Assembly: GCF_026914185.1 (NCBI RefSeq)
Contig: NC_070561.1
Location: 7,068,001 to 7,132,000, forward strand
DNA: 64,000 nt
Direction of reading: 5' to 3'
DNA from: Puccinia triticina
Lineage: Eukaryota; Basidiomycota; Pucciniomycetes; Pucciniales; Pucciniaceae
The first letter of the stretch is position 1. Each line of letters opens with the position of its first letter. The notes beneath the pieces are model-generated. The model did not search any database and was not told the DNA's origin. It was given only the letters and a program-made list of their open reading frames with translations. This document shows positions 1-12,225 of this stretch, one piece after another. Both the position numbers and the translations under genes were made by a program.

Positions 1-1730
1 AAGTTTGAGGAAGAGAGCGCAAGAAAGCAGTAACAGACCCCACCTATTTTTTACACTTTCATGTCAACCAAAAATCTTCTGGCCAGACTTGTTTATTCCT
101 TATCTTAACAATTCAGTCAACACCAGATACTCAAATCCACTCCCATTCTGTGTGGTGCTTGATGAGGTTCAATTCCCATTTTTCACCGGCATTCTAGATG
201 AACTTTGGCACACACATGAAATTCAAAACACATATTTCTCCTTCCAGTGTGTACACTTTATGTTTGGATAAGGACTCAGGACACGGCGCTCAACTAGACA
301 CGACGAGAGGAGCCAAGAGGCTCGAGAGGAGGGGCAGTGAAATGGGGACGCTCACCGGATGCGGCTCGAGGGCGGAGCAGAGAGAGAAGAACCAATGATG
401 TTATTGCTCTGTGCTAGGCTAGACTAAAATAGACTAGATACACAGGGCTGACATGTGGTTGAGGCAACAATGAATATGAGAAGAAAATGAATGGAACCTG
501 ATGGAATCTCAGGAGGAGAGAAAGGTGACATACAAGCTATCACAAACAGAGCACGCACACAAGAGAGACATATGGAAAACTAGCAGGCAAATACAGGCAG
601 GGATTGATATCACTTGGCTGAGAAGACAAGATATTATGACCAGAGAAACTACAAGTGGGAAGCGAGCATAGGAAGCAATAGAGTGACAGTCATGGAAAAT
701 GAGGCAGAGGGAAAATGAAAACCCAACACTTTACCTACCTTGAGTGGTGTGTCTGAGGTGTTGTTTGTCCTCAAGCTTACTGGGAATATTTTCCTCCTGC
801 ATGTCCACATGCCTGACAATGCCACGTCAATTTTGCTTGAAAGAGGAGTTCAACCGTCCGGGAGCCTAAGGAACTGTGGCGCCTAACAACCTCCATTAAT
901 ATATTTCTGCAACGGGGGAAAATACTTACTAACCTAACCAACCAGGATGAACTTCCCAAAAAACTTAATTCAATCTTTGGCCTCAAATAACGGTCCACTG
1001 TCCATGACAACAACTTTGGTAGTATGGACCATTTTTAGATTTGAAAGGATCACTTCACACACAGGGTAAACTAAGATGTCTCAAGAGAAGAAAGTGTCAA
1101 TATATCAAACTTCCTGAGCTGGTTTATCAATGTCAAGTTTTTCAAGTGCACAGCCCCACTATTTCAATCCATCCAACATTGTGATCAGGGTAACTTCAGA
1201 CATTGAGCAAGGCCTGCTTGTAACCGGGAAGAAACGCAACCATTGTTAGCCTAGGCGCAATTGCCAATTTGGCTGACTCCCTCCCGGGTTGTGTCATAAC
1301 CGTGAGGATGTTGCAAGGTCAATTTTGAAGCAAGTGCAACATTTGCCCCCCCCAGCTGCATGGCATTGTTGAACTTTAGCCCCTGCCACCCGCGTTTGGC
1401 GATGTGCTCATTGAAAACCCTGCATGGACCACACCTTCTGCCTCACCCAAAATGACCTAACACCTTCCTGAAGATATCTACCAACAAAAAAAATGGCTAG
1501 CTCAACTGCAGTATCGCCTGTTGAGACCACCCGCCGCTGGGATAATCCAAGTTTACCAGTCCAACCCCCACGTTCAATATACCCGCCATGATCCCTTCTC
1601 CGCTCAACCCCAAACAAATACAGATCCTTGCCCTCTGGCAATGGTATCACTGCCAGCAGCACCAATTCCCCAAACTGGTCTATATCCGCACACGCCAAAC
1701 AGCTTTCAAGAGACCCTCTTGCTTGGAACC
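1..1730. other. Intergenic, no gene recognised
   Basis: No open frame here resembles a known family and none shows convincing coding character. The stretch is mixed AT/GC sequence with short unsupported frames, for example 5-271 (+) and 1408-1698 (-). No terminal repeats with a target duplication were found. It may be old transposon debris. Confidence 0.5.
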
Positions 1731-1904
1731 TTGGACTACACTAACGTTATTGGAAAATAACCGTTGGTGTAGCCATTTTATTGACTCCCAAATTCATGTT
1801 ATTTGTTATCTGAGATACAAGTATCCATACTAACAATAACAGGAAATAACAGCAATAACAACAATAACAGGCCTTTTGTTGCTACTAACTCAGGATGCAA
1901 ACGG

Positions 1905-2058
1905 GTTGGGTTCGGGTTGGAAAACAGTGCCCGAACCCAAACCCAATTAAGTGTTGGGTCGGGTCGGGTCGGGGCAGAATTTCCAAAAGACTGCCCGAAC
2001 CCGAACCCGACTAAGGAGCAGATGGGTCGGGTTGGGTCCGGGTCGGGTCAAGCTTGAC
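1905..2058. repeat. Subterminal GGGTCGGG repeats, left end of hAT
   Basis: GGGTTGGG, GGGTCGGG and CCCGAACCC motifs occur many times in both orientations just inside the left inverted repeat. The same motif fills the right end (5033-5200). Subterminal repeats bound by the transposase are known in hAT and CACTA elements, so this is the likely role here; that is inference. Confidence 0.65.
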
Positions 2059-2181
2059 CCGGTAATTTTGAGTGATAGAACATGAGAGAGGAACAATTTG
2101 AAAAGAAATAGACAAAAAACAAAATTTGTCGCTGATTTTCATGTATGATAGAGAAGGAAAAAATTCAACAACCAAATTAAA

Positions 2182-4444
2182 CTAAATATTGGATGTGTTA
2201 TCCAACTCGTCATCGACATCATCCATAATTATCCCCTCGTCTGTGCGGATCCAGTTTTGTGCGCATACAAGCGCCTCGAGAGTGCTCGGTTTCATTTGGG
2301 TTCAATAACTGCTGAGCACTCGTCCACCTGTGGAGAATGCCAACTCCAATGCAATAGAAGTCATTGGAGTCATCAGGATTGATTGCGCCAGTATTTCCAG
2401 GGTTGGGAATCGTTTGCTGTGGGTGCTCCACCAGGAGAGGACTGAAAAGTTCGTTGATTCAGTGATGATTGGGGGTTCCTGGAGATACAGATCAAGTTTG
2501 GCGGTGGTCAAGACTGATTGGGAAACATTCTTCTGCTTGAGATATTGCTTGAATCGCTGGTCATCTTCATCAAAATTAACCACTTTCTTCGCAACGGTTG
2601 GGTTGTTTTGTTTGGGATCTGGGCTCGGGCGATCATTTGAGAGTGATTTGTTTTTGTTACAAATCACTTCGGCAAACCAGGTGGAAATGGTCTTCTTGAA
2701 TCTATTGATGCTGATTGTTGCTTGCTCGTCACCAAGTTCTTCAGACAGAATAAATTCCACACGCTGGAACTTGCATCGCGGATCAAAGACTTGGCTGATT
2801 GCCGCAAAGTCTTCCATCGGTATCCAATATTTGTCAAACTTATCCTGCATCGGCTTGATCATCTCGTATATGTGAGGCGAGCCGCTGCGTAGCGAGGATT
2901 TGAGCTGCTTATCAATCTTCTTCATGGTTTTGTAGGCGAGGTGCGCAGTTGGGTATTGAGTCATTCCTAGTGTTAAAGTAGCTTCAATAAATAATAGTAA
3001 GTGAAATGTCAGTCAATTGAATGTACATTGAATGCAGACAAGAAAAGAAGAAAAGGCTTACCCGAGTGAAAGACAGACAAGAATTCCTTTATAGTATCAA
3101 TCTCCTCCCACTCGGTTGAGTCAGGACAACTGGAATAGTTTGCATCTTGAATGGCTAGCTGATTGAACGCTTCCTTATACGGCAGGGCCGATTTAAGCAT
3201 GAGAAATGTTGAGTTCCAGCGAGTGGGAACATCCACCGATGGGAGTGCTTGCTGATGCATTCCAATGAGATCGATCGCCTCCTTGAAGGACTGTTTACGC
3301 GAAGGGGTGCTCTTGATATAACGGACACTTTCCTGAATCTTGTTGATGGCTTCAGAGAAGATCTTCAGGCCATCCTTCACAACAAGGTTGATGACATGTG
3401 CAAGGCATCGGACATGGAAATAATTGCCCTTCATTTCGAGAGGCACATTGCTCCGAGCTGAAATAACTGATATTAATTGACTGATTGCAGAGTCGTTAGA
3501 TGTTGCATTATCCACAGTGATAGACGCCACCTTTTCGAATATCTTCCACTTGACCATGGTAGTTACAAGTTGATCGGCAATTGCTACACCGGTGTGAGGA
3601 GGCAGAAGCTCTTTGAAAGAAATGATCTGAGTGTTCAGGGTCCAGTTAGAAGAGACAAAGTGCGCTGAGACTACCATAAATGGTGTCTGGTTTGAAGAGG
3701 TCCAGAGATCAGTCGTTAAGCCAATCCGATTGATTTCAGAAAGATTGACTGCTAGCTTTTCCTTCATGGAGTTGTACAGCGCCATGATGTCGGTCTTGAG
3801 TGTTGTACGAGAAAAAATTTTGAACTGGGGTTGCAAAGACGCAACAAATGCTCGGAAAAGTGGTTGTTCAACAAAGACGAACGGCTGCTCGTGCGCAATG
3901 ATGAGTTTGGCTAAGATTTCGCGAGAGATTGTCTGAGAAAAGACCCAATTCATTGGCGATTTTGCTGACGAGGTTGAGAGCTTCAGTAATGTCTGCTTGC
4001 TTGCGCTGATGTAAGAGTTGCATCGCTCAAGGTGGCGCCATAAGTGCTTTGTCCCGTTGCTGCTCTTGCCATCCAGTTGTTGTTGGCAGTGTCGACATTG
4101 AGCTTTGGTAGCCTCACCTTTAAAAAGAAGAGTCAAAAACGGGTCAATTGTCAGTAAATGAGAACATATTAATATGATCTAGGTTCTAGATATTTCAAGG
4201 GAAATTGATACTTGCCAGTTCCTTTCTTTGTGAATTGCTCCCAAATGTTGCTGGTGGTCTTTTGCTTCTTTGATACTTGGGTTTTGCTTGATTCTTGTGT
4301 GCCAAACGGTTGTTTTTCACTCTGCTGAGTGCTTGCTTGAGCAGGAGCCGTATCCTCGGTGGTACAAATTACCTCGATGGGGGAATCTTCATCAGACGAA
4401 GGGGAAATCACAGCGGCAGGTCATTTGCGTTTGGAGCGTGGCAT
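2182..4444 (-). pseudogene. hAT transposase, inactivated by nonsense codons
   Basis: The product would cut and paste the surrounding hAT element. Reading leftward: a Ser/Pro-rich basic N-terminus (from the ATG at 4444), a BED-type zinc finger (C-x2-C ... H-x4-C near 4030-4090), an RNase H-like core (about 3950-2600; TTDLWTS and SITVDNASSNDS stand out), and the hAT C-terminal dimerisation segment (LELAFSTGGRVL near 2310-2340). Introns are likely at about 4197-4134 and 2967-3061; the second joins in phase, the first does not fit cleanly. An in-frame TGA at 2302-2304 cuts the dimerisation segment, and the frame stays open beyond it to the TAG at 2182. A second TGA lies at 4421-4423 near the N-terminus. 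The sequence is otherwise well preserved, so inactivation was probably recent. Confidence 0.8.
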
Positions 4445-4603
4445 TGTTGGACCGCCATCCGTCTTGAACGTCGATGTTGGGGCAGAATAAGATGGGATGA
4501 TTGTTGATACAGGTGGTGATGGGACAATTGGCGGCAGTGGTGATTCAACGACAGTCGGCGGTGGGTTGGTGGTGGCGGCAGGCAGGGCTTGGGTTGGCTG
4601 CAG

Positions 4604-4875
4604 GCGGCCGGCAGTTGAGGTTGATTGCGACGGATTTGCTCTGAGTCACCGCGGGCGTCTCAAAGGAATCTGCCCCTTGTTGTGTTGGCGGGTGGTTATG
4701 GCGGCGTTGATGGACTTGGCAGCGGTGGATCGATGGATTGCGGCCGGCAGTTGAGGGTGATTGCGACGGATTTGCTCTGAGTCACTGCGGGCGTCTCAAA
4801 GGAATCCGCCCCTTGTTGTGTTGGCGGGTGGTGGTGGTGGAGTTGATGGACTCGGCAGCAGTGGATCAATGGATT
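4604..4875. repeat. 136-bp tandem duplication inside the hAT element
   Basis: Two head-to-tail copies begin with GCGGCCGGCAGTTGAGG at 4604 and 4740 and differ by scattered substitutions. They lie upstream of the transposase start, in a GGT/GGC-rich stretch that reads as low-complexity Pro/His-rich sequence on the minus strand. Confidence 0.8.
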
Positions 4876-5032
4876 CGGCGGTGGTGGGTGGTGGGTTGGT
4901 GGTGGCAGGCTGGATGTGGATCGGCGGCAGGCCGCCTTCCTGCGGCCCCCCCGGGGATTCCCCAAGCACGGCCTGTGCTTGCACAACAATAAGAGACATG
5001 TCAAGAAATGTCACAAGTCACAGCTCCTAATC

Positions 5033-5200
5033 GGGTCATAGCCGGGTCTTCGGGCCGACCCGAAATGATAAACACGTGCCCGAACCCAAACCCGATTAGT
5101 CCTTGGGTCGGGGCGGGTCGGGTCAAAATCACAAATAGGCTACCCGAACCCGCCCCGAGACCCGACGGGTCGCGGGTCGGTGTTGGGTTGACCCGACCCA
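5033..5200. repeat. Subterminal GGGTCGGG repeats, right end of hAT
   Basis: This is the mirror counterpart of the left subterminal array: repeated CGGGTC, CCCGAACCC and GGGTCGGG motifs in both orientations, ending at the right inverted repeat. Confidence 0.65.
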
Positions 5201-5881
5201 CTTGCATCCTGACTACTAACAGGATACAATAAGGGGTGGAGTAATTTTACATCTTGCATTTTACATGCGTTTGGCAATGTAAAACGCAAAGATGTAAAAT
5301 TGCAGCGGGCTGCGTGCTAAACTAAATTTACCTTGGGTGCGTGCAAAACCACCCAATGTAAACTGGTGCCATGTAACGCACACACCGTAAAAGCGTATTC
5401 GGCGGCGCCGCAGGGCCACTTTCACACCCTGAGAGTTTGCATCGCCCTTTACAGGGCATGCAAATTCGCTGATCACTGCGGCAGAAACTAAATTTACATA
5501 GTATTTCTTACGTTCTTGTAGATTTTCAGAGATCAGGTCGCATACACATACCCCATTTCGGAACATCCACCCAATGGATATCTCTCAAGAACACCTAAAA
5601 CCGCCGCAGCGTTCATCCTACCGCCCGTGGATAACCGCCTCCGTCGATGGTCTCCACCTTCCCTCCACCCAAACGAAGGTATGTACGTTCCTCAAGACCT
5701 CCGCATGATCCATCCTCCATTTCACCCACTCCCTTCCTTCCTTTCCAATCCCATTCCTTCAATCCGCAACTCAACACTCACCACCTTCCTTGAACCTAAT
5801 CATTCCATTCCTTTAACTCCCATTCCACCACCCGGTACTCACACCCACTACACACTACAACCACCTTGCCCGAAATCCACA

Positions 5882-8800
5882 ATGCCCCGTACCCGTAAAC
5901 CTCCAGCTCCAACCAACCGGACGCCATATCAAGCCGCAACACCACCACCCTCAGGCTCTACAAAACCCAAGAAGTGGCATTTGCCAGTCGCCATGGATCG
6001 CGGGTTCACAACGTTCATTGATCACCGCTGTAAACTCGACCGACAGGGTTATCCCCTCTACCCTAACAGAGCGACTAAATTCGTAATACCGGCCGACTCC
6101 AGCTTTATCAACTTCCCCAAAATTGGGTACTCCCAGACCGTCAACGTTGACAAACGTTCCCACGATCTATGGAAAGTAATCACCGTCAAATGCCTCGGTG
6201 TCTTACTTTGCGACCGGGACGATTGCGAATATGCTGGCCCACCTCCCACTGGACCCGGCAAAATTGCAGAACTCCTCAGCACGTAAGTAGTCATGTTATG
6301 ATCTTCATCGTTGGGGCCTTGCGCACCGTTGGATCATATGGAAATTGATCAGCTCTTGCCGTACCTCTTGCCCTACCCAACCACAGGAACCCAGTATGCC
6401 CAGGCTTCGCCAATCAATGTCCGGGGAAGGTTTACTGGCAGGAATGCGAGGGTACTAGGTGCCGCTTGGATATTCACAAGACCGGCTGGGGCCTTCTCCG
6501 ACACGAAGGGTTCCACAATCATCCCTGGCCTCATCCAAAAAAGCCGGATCCCTTGCCCCTAGCGGATTTGGCCGATGCAATCAAGAAGAATCCCCAGGCC
6601 ACTGCCCTCCAGCTCAAGGTAAGGTCAACACCTTATGATTAAACACCCCCAGTTAGTCAATAGCAATTAATGCACGTCTTACATCGTTTCACTTTGCAGA
6701 TTGGTCAAGCAACGGGGCCAGATAAGCAATTAGATACAATCACAGACATTCACGAATCACTGGGCAACTCCGATCGAGCACGTTACTACAGGCGAGAAAT
6801 CCTCAAAGAAATTGACGAGGTTGAGGACAAGAAAGGTGGTGGTGGGGATAAGTTTCTGAATGACATGTTCCAATGGGATCAGTTAAGTCAAGACAAATTC
6901 TTTCCCCGGTGAGATTTCGACTCATCTACTGACATGAGCTGTCTTTCTACAATATACAGGAAGGGCCTAGAGGTCATCTCGTGTAGTTTTCGGCGAGGGC
7001 GGGAACATTTTACCTTCCAATCGCCATGGATGTCAGAGCGGCTGTTGGACCGGTCCGAGGACGGCAACAAACTCTACTCGGGTGGTCTAATATCTGACGT
7101 CACTTATCGATTCTTCGAATCCGGCTACCTGCTGACCACCTCAATGTACTGCGATGCTATCCAGCGATGGATTCCCGTACAATTAAGCTGGATTCGAGGA
7201 TTATCAGAAGATTATTACACAATCCATTTCACTGTTCTTTTCCAACAGTTTCTCCTCCATTCCATCTTGCCCGAAGAACGCGAAAAGCTGGCCACAAGTA
7301 TTGTAGATTTCTCCAAGGCCCAGCAGAAAGGGTTTGTTGCAGCTTACATGAACGTCTTTGGAAAAACTGATGCAAATGAGGCGATGAAGAAGCTCAAGGG
7401 TTGCCGAGAACACTTCCGACAATCGGTCACACGGGTTAAGCGCAATCGTGCAATAATAAGGGTTGATGAAGAGGTGTGTCACCGTTTCCTTTTTTTCAAA
7501 TTTTCATTTTGATTAATATTTGGCGTATTTTTCTCGTGAAAGGGAGCATTTCAATCTCTCTGCATTGGTCTCCTGGAGCCAACAATCCCCCCCGGCCCAA
7601 CCCACGAGGACAAAATTGATGAACTGCGACGCCGGTTTCCCAAGACTAGACGATGGTTGGACTGGTGGACAATGGCCGATGTCGAGGCCCTGCTTTTCCC
7701 GAGCCGCCGAGCAATGTTGGAAGATCATCCGGATGGAGACGACGGCCTTCCCAGCTCGACAAATGCCCAAGAAAGCTTACATCGCGTATACTACATGTTC
7801 AGGTGAGGCCTATTTTTTAAAATTTCTCTTCTGTTTTGATTAGTCTGACATAAATGAACATCTTATTTCTACAGCCCGGGGAAGAAAACCATGCTGAAGG
7901 GCATGGTACAGCTGTATGCTTTCGTCAAGGCCTTGGAACGTGACTATGCATTGACGATGCGGGGGATTCCCATCCGGTATGGTTCGCAGCTCAAGAAACA
8001 GGTCGATGTCTCCCAATCTCTCGGCTGGACCAAACCTACCAAGCGACAACAAGCCGCTACCAAAGAAAACCAAGCTAAGAACGATGGTCGGCCGCCAGAC
8101 ACCACCGATTTGCTCCTCGGCGAATCTCAGGGCAGGGCCAAAAAATCCAATACCGGGCGACCACCAAACTCCGTCAACATCGATCGAAACCGTCACACCA
8201 CATACGCATCCTATGCTGCCTCCAAGGTAAAACAGCTATCCAACCGGTGTTGGCTGTCAGCCGCCCTTGAGTCTCTGTACGCCGTCTTCAGTCCGCTGTG
8301 GCTGGCAGAATCGGGGGGAAAACCAACCGATATATTCAACTTGGTTGTCAATCACTTTTCGACGCGGTCCACTCACGAGATGAAAGAAAGCACATCATTG
8401 GGTAAGGTACTTACTGCTGGATCGAAGAGTTTATTTGACGCCATCGAGGAGCTTCGTCCAAATTCGTTCAAACCCGGAAGGTTCGCCTCTTGCGATCTAT
8501 TCATTGAAAGTGTGCTGGATCCGAGCAAGAATAAATGCAGAGTCCTGCGAACCCTCTTCTCGGTCAATGAGCATCGTGTATTTACCTGTGCTCTCCACCA
8601 TAGCCAAGTCGATCACTCCAGAGGTAACCAATTGTTGACTGTTCTGAGAATAACAAGTTTGATGTTTGACTTGAATTCAATCAGTCGTACCAACCCCGCG
8701 GAACTCATTACACTTTGGTCAACCAATGGTCTCACCGGGCAGAGTGGCCTACACTGTCGAGATTGCCTTGCTGAACCAAAGAAGAAAAGAACTCGGAAAA

Positions 8801-10428
8801 CAAAGAAGATTGAACCCGAATCCTTAGTAGAACCTCAGACTTTGGAACAATTGTCAGTCATTCGAACTCCGGAGGACGCTAAACCACCCGCGCATCTACA
8901 TTTCCACATCGAGACAGCTACATTGCTTGAAGAAGAAGACCAGAAGAAGTTCATGAGCGAGATGAACTGGCCTTTCAAGATCACAGTCTTTGGCGAGGAA
9001 TATACCTTAATCTCTCGCGGATTTTTCGGCTATTCACATTATTGGGGCAAGGTTCTACGTTACGCTAACGGTCTAATGGGGGTTTGGAGGCATGATGACC
9101 AACTGAACGCGGGAAGGGCATATATGCTTGACCCCATTCCTGGGAGTATCAGTGGAGCTCAAGACGACACCAGCTGGCTCATCTACTCGCGTTGCTGGAC
9201 CCCGGAGGAGGCTGCCTTTGTCAACAAGGGTACCGGTCAAATCTTGAAGGACAACCCACAGTTCCCTAACAACATCCCTTTTACAAGGATGCACTCGATT
9301 TTGACGGTTGCCTATAATGGCGAGCTGGCTCATAACCCATCAGCTGGGGCCGCCCCTCGAGGTAAGTGTTCAAGTTGCTCAAATTCCCCCCCCTCCCCCC
9401 AATTGCCCCAGGCTGAACTCTTGCACCGCTTGCTTACTCCCCGGAACATTAGATGAGTTGGCTAGGAACGATCCGGGTGGTCCCGATGCGCAGGGCCCTG
9501 TCCAATCATTGAAGATTAGGATTCGACGGCCTGCTACCACGGCTCCAGCGGCTGAGATTTCACCGATGAAGGGAGTTCAATTAACATTGGCTCCAGCCCC
9601 AGATGAGTTTTCTGCTTCCAACCCGGCTCCGGCGGTGCGGTTCGCCCCAGAAAAGCGTGGCCGTCCCCCTCGCAAGGTCCCCGCTGCGTCATTGGACATA
9701 TCCGCTTCGTCCCTGGCTCCGGCGGTGCAGTTCGCCCCAGCGAAGCGTGCCCGTCCCAGTGAGGCTATATCCTCATCGGATGCCCCTGCTGCGACATTTG
9801 ATAATCCCCCAGCCAAGCGCATCCGTCCCAATAAGGTTGAGGCCGCATCCCAACCTGTTGCCCAGGCTTCGCTTGTTGGTATTCTCCCAGCGAAACGAAA
9901 GGTTGGCCGTCCCAAGAAGGCCGCACAAGTGAACACCTCATACACTTTTCGTCCGGAACCTTTGAACAGTGCTGATTGGGAGCGTACCCAAGCACGGTCT
10001 CAGGCCTACTGGAAAGACCATTGTACAGGTAAAGGGAATTTTGTTGAGAAGCAATCGGCGGGGCTTGCTTTACTGATTTTTCTGTCTTTTTCTCTTTGTT
10101 TCACTTGCAAGACAAAGGCGGTGGGCCTGGTTTGACGCCAAATCCGACTCGGCCGGCCGCTCCTCCTCCACCTGCACCTACTCTTCAAGACAAGTGTTTC
10201 CGGCCGATCAAGAGACGGCCAACCGAGCCATCGACTGCAAACCAGGACTCTGCAAACCAGGAATCGGCAGCCCACGAGGAGCTGCTCTTGGGCTCCACAG
10301 CAGCAAGCAAGCTGCTCTTGGGCTCCACAGCAGCAAGCAAGGTCGTTGCCTATTGGAAGAACAGTCAGGCTCCTGCTGCCAATGTCAAAGCAAAGCGGGC
10401 GGGTAGGAAGAATCGTGGGAAGGCTTGA
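5882..10428 (+). CDS. MULE transposase with zinc finger and USP-like protease domain
   Basis: Eight exons join in phase: 5882-6282, 6387-6618, 6700-6908, 6960-7473, 7543-7802, 7875-9361, 9453-10028, 10112-10428 (3996 nt, 1331 aa). Exon 2 encodes a WRKY/GCM-like zinc finger (spaced Cys ending in HNH). Exon 4 encodes the MULE transposase core: candidate acidic residues near D327 (LISDVTY) and D397, then a C-x2-H near 428-431. Exon 6 carries a ubiquitin-specific-protease-like domain: NRCWL at the nucleophile (C664) and a GYSHYW His (about 927) followed by HDD, in the order of USP Cys and His boxes. The tail is rich in Ala/Pro/Lys with basic KRxRP repeats, probably for DNA or nuclear binding. The role as transposase is well supported; deubiquitinase activity is inferred from motifs. 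The ATG at 5882 was chosen because it starts the conserved basic N-terminus; an upstream in-frame ATG at 5627 is possible. Confidence 0.85.
10282..10341 (+). repeat. 30-bp tandem duplication in the MULE last exon
   Basis: Two identical 30-bp copies (10282-10311, 10312-10341) encode LLLGSTAASK twice. The length keeps the frame, so it is a coding repeat expansion. Confidence 0.85.
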
Positions 10429-11367
10429 TTCTTAATCTAGCCATAGCCATTCGTTTTCCTTGCCTGCGCTCCTTTCCTGCCTGCCTGCTTTTTTGTTGTC
10501 TCTCGAGTCGTGTCAAGAGTCGAGGCGTGGTTAACTGTTGGTATTTTTGTCTCTATTTCTTGACAATTGCTATCTTTCCCTTCCCACAATGTCAAGCGGT
10601 TATCATGTGAAATTGCATGTGGAGACCATTTTTGTTAATTTTGCACGGTATCTTCTTTACGGTGGGGGTGCCTTGTAAGGCCGAAGCTTGTAATTTTAAT
10701 TGATTGGTCTCGATTTTCAACTTTTACATTGCTTAATTTTACATGGCTTTACAACGTAAAGCATTAGCTTGTAATTTTTACGGTTGTGTTCCCAAGCGTA
10801 CACTTTTACATGGTATGCTTTGCATACCAGAATTAACATGGTACCACATTTAGCAAAATCAATGTAAATTTAATTAATTGGCTTGATTTTTCAAATTTTA
10901 CATGGATGAGGTTTTACATTGCACTGGCGATGTAAAAGATAGGATGTAAAATTCGACATCCCCATACAATAACAGTTATTGCTGTTATCCATCACTATTT
11001 CCTGGGCAAGTTCCTGTATTGTTAGCAACACAAAAAACAAGATAACAGAAAATGTTGTTATTGTTAGCTGGTTTTGGCTAAAATACACTACACTAACAAA
11101 TAACGTTAGTGTATTGGCCCACCGTTGCTTGCAGTGTAAGCTCACAAATAAAGAAACAGTGATTTCATTGGGGTGGCACATCAAAATAGTACACACTGAT
11201 ACTTTTGGGTGGGTCCACAAGGCAATGTTGCGGGGTTCAACTCCAACTTGCCTCCGTCCACAGGTTGAGACCATTCACATTTGTTGGGTTAACTTGCTGA
11301 TTTCTGTCAACTTAGCCCTGCTGGCAATTGCCTTGGTCTGGGCTAACTGCGGGTCAGCAAACCTCAG

Positions 11368-12225
11368 AGCATCTGCATCCGTTGCTAAATTAGTCTGGAC
11401 TAACTAGCTTGGATAACGGTTGGAGTAAGCTAATCCAAGTGGCCGACCGCATCGGTGTAGATTGGGAGGTCCGAGGCTGTCGGAGATTATGTGATTAGGT
11501 GCCTGTATGGTATGTGTTTGGCACCTAAACACATAGATTTCATGCCATTGAGCATGATGCATATTTATTTTGAGGTTAGTCCGAGGACTAGTGGGGGCAA
11601 CGTTGTAACAGCTGCGCTGCTTTTAGCGCAGCGAAGCGGTTAGCGCAGCGGTTTTTTGTGCCGCTGCGCTAAACGCTGCGCGCAGCGGCCAGACCGCTGC
11701 GCTAACCGCTTCTTGTTTTCCTGGGAAAAAAAAGATAATTTTAGCGCGCTAAAAAAAGCGGTCACATAGCGCTGAACCGCTGCGCTTCAGCAGTAGCGCA
11801 GCGGTTTGAAAAGAAGAAAGGAAATGGTCTAAATCATGTTAAAAGAGGTTTAACATGCAGTTAAATTCCGCTATCCGCTAAATTAGCGGATAGCGCAGCG
11901 GATTTTCACTTCCGCTGTGCTATCGCTAATTGCCCTGAGTGGGTAGCGGTCAACCGCTGCGCGTAGCGAGTAGCGCAGCGGTTTTTTCAACAGCTTCCGC
12001 TACGTGCCTCTGGGACGTAGCCATGTGACCGCTGCGCTGCGCTAAATGACCGCTTTTTTTAGCGCAGCGCAGCGTTTACAACGTTGGTGGGGGCTAGATT
12101 TATACCCCACTAGCTCCAAACCAAGCTCCAGGTTAAGTTGATCCCCGGTTGATCCAACCCGATGCGGTTGCGGGGTCAAACTAAGTGCCCTAATCCGGGC
12201 TAACTTATTGCCCGGTGCGGATGGT
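11368..12225. mobile_element. Small MITE-like element carrying a nested element
   Basis: The left end reads AGCATCTGCATCCG and the right end is its imperfect inverted copy (ACCATCCGCACCG when reversed). CTCAG lies outside both ends (11363-11367, 12226-12230), a possible 5-bp target duplication. Without the nested GCGC-rich element the unit is about 0.36 kb and has no coding sequence. The superfamily is not certain. Confidence 0.5.
11598..12086. mobile_element. GCGCAGCGG-rich non-autonomous element, copy 1
   Basis: The ends are CAACGTTGTAA and its exact inverse. The flanks are GTGGGGG (11591-11597 and 12087-12093); read as 8 bp they are AGTGGGGG and GGTGGGGG. The body is almost wholly made of AGCGCAGCGG / CCGCTGCGCT words in both orientations, including a long perfect palindrome near 11870-11905 (CCGCTAAATTAGCGG). 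No open frame. End structure and duplication size suggest a hAT-type MITE. Confidence 0.7.

Larger units (their letters stand above)
1890..5212 (-). mobile_element. hAT transposon with 8-bp target duplication
   Basis: The terminal inverted repeats are TCAGGATGCAA at 1890-1900 and its complement at 5202-5212. They are flanked by an exact 8-bp direct repeat, CTACTAAC (1882-1889 and 5213-5220), the duplication length of hAT elements. Inside each end lie dense GGGTCGGG/CCCGAACCC motifs. The 3.3-kb body holds a BED-finger hAT transposase on the minus strand that now carries stop codons. It is therefore a formerly autonomous copy, now probably dependent on a source elsewhere. Confidence 0.9.
5233..10963 (+). 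mobile_element. Autonomous Mutator-like element (MULE), 9-bp duplication
   Basis: The exact 9-bp direct repeat ATACAATAA (5224-5232 and 10964-10972) flanks ends that both begin GGGG and go on with a related inverted repeat of about 70-90 bp. That repeat contains GAATTTTACATC/AATTTTACATC, TTTTACAT and GCAATGTAAAAC. The duplication length and long inverted repeats fit Mutator-like elements. The interior carries one intact multi-exon transposase gene (5882-10428). TTTACAT/ATGTAAA motifs are also scattered through 10690-10940. The exact duplication and open gene point to a recent insertion. Confidence 0.9.
1737..11113. mobile_element. Degenerate foldback element split by two later insertions
   Basis: The left arm starts at 1737 with TACACTAACGTTATT and the right arm ends at 11113 with the same motif inverted. 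Both arms go on with similar, degenerate blocks (TGTTATCT, CTAACAATA, AATAACAGCAATAAC). Removing the hAT element (1890-5212) and the Mutator-like element (5233-10963) with their target duplications leaves only about 0.3 kb, so the original was a short foldback MITE. TTGG lies just outside both ends (1731-1734, 11114-11117) and may be part of the target duplication. The arms are diverged, so the element is older than its two guests. That it was one element is inferred. Confidence 0.5.

Noticed and set aside
1905..5200. Telomere-like GGGTCGGG repeats
   Set aside because: The motifs occur in both orientations just inside the ends of a hAT element with an 8-bp duplication, so they are subterminal repeats.
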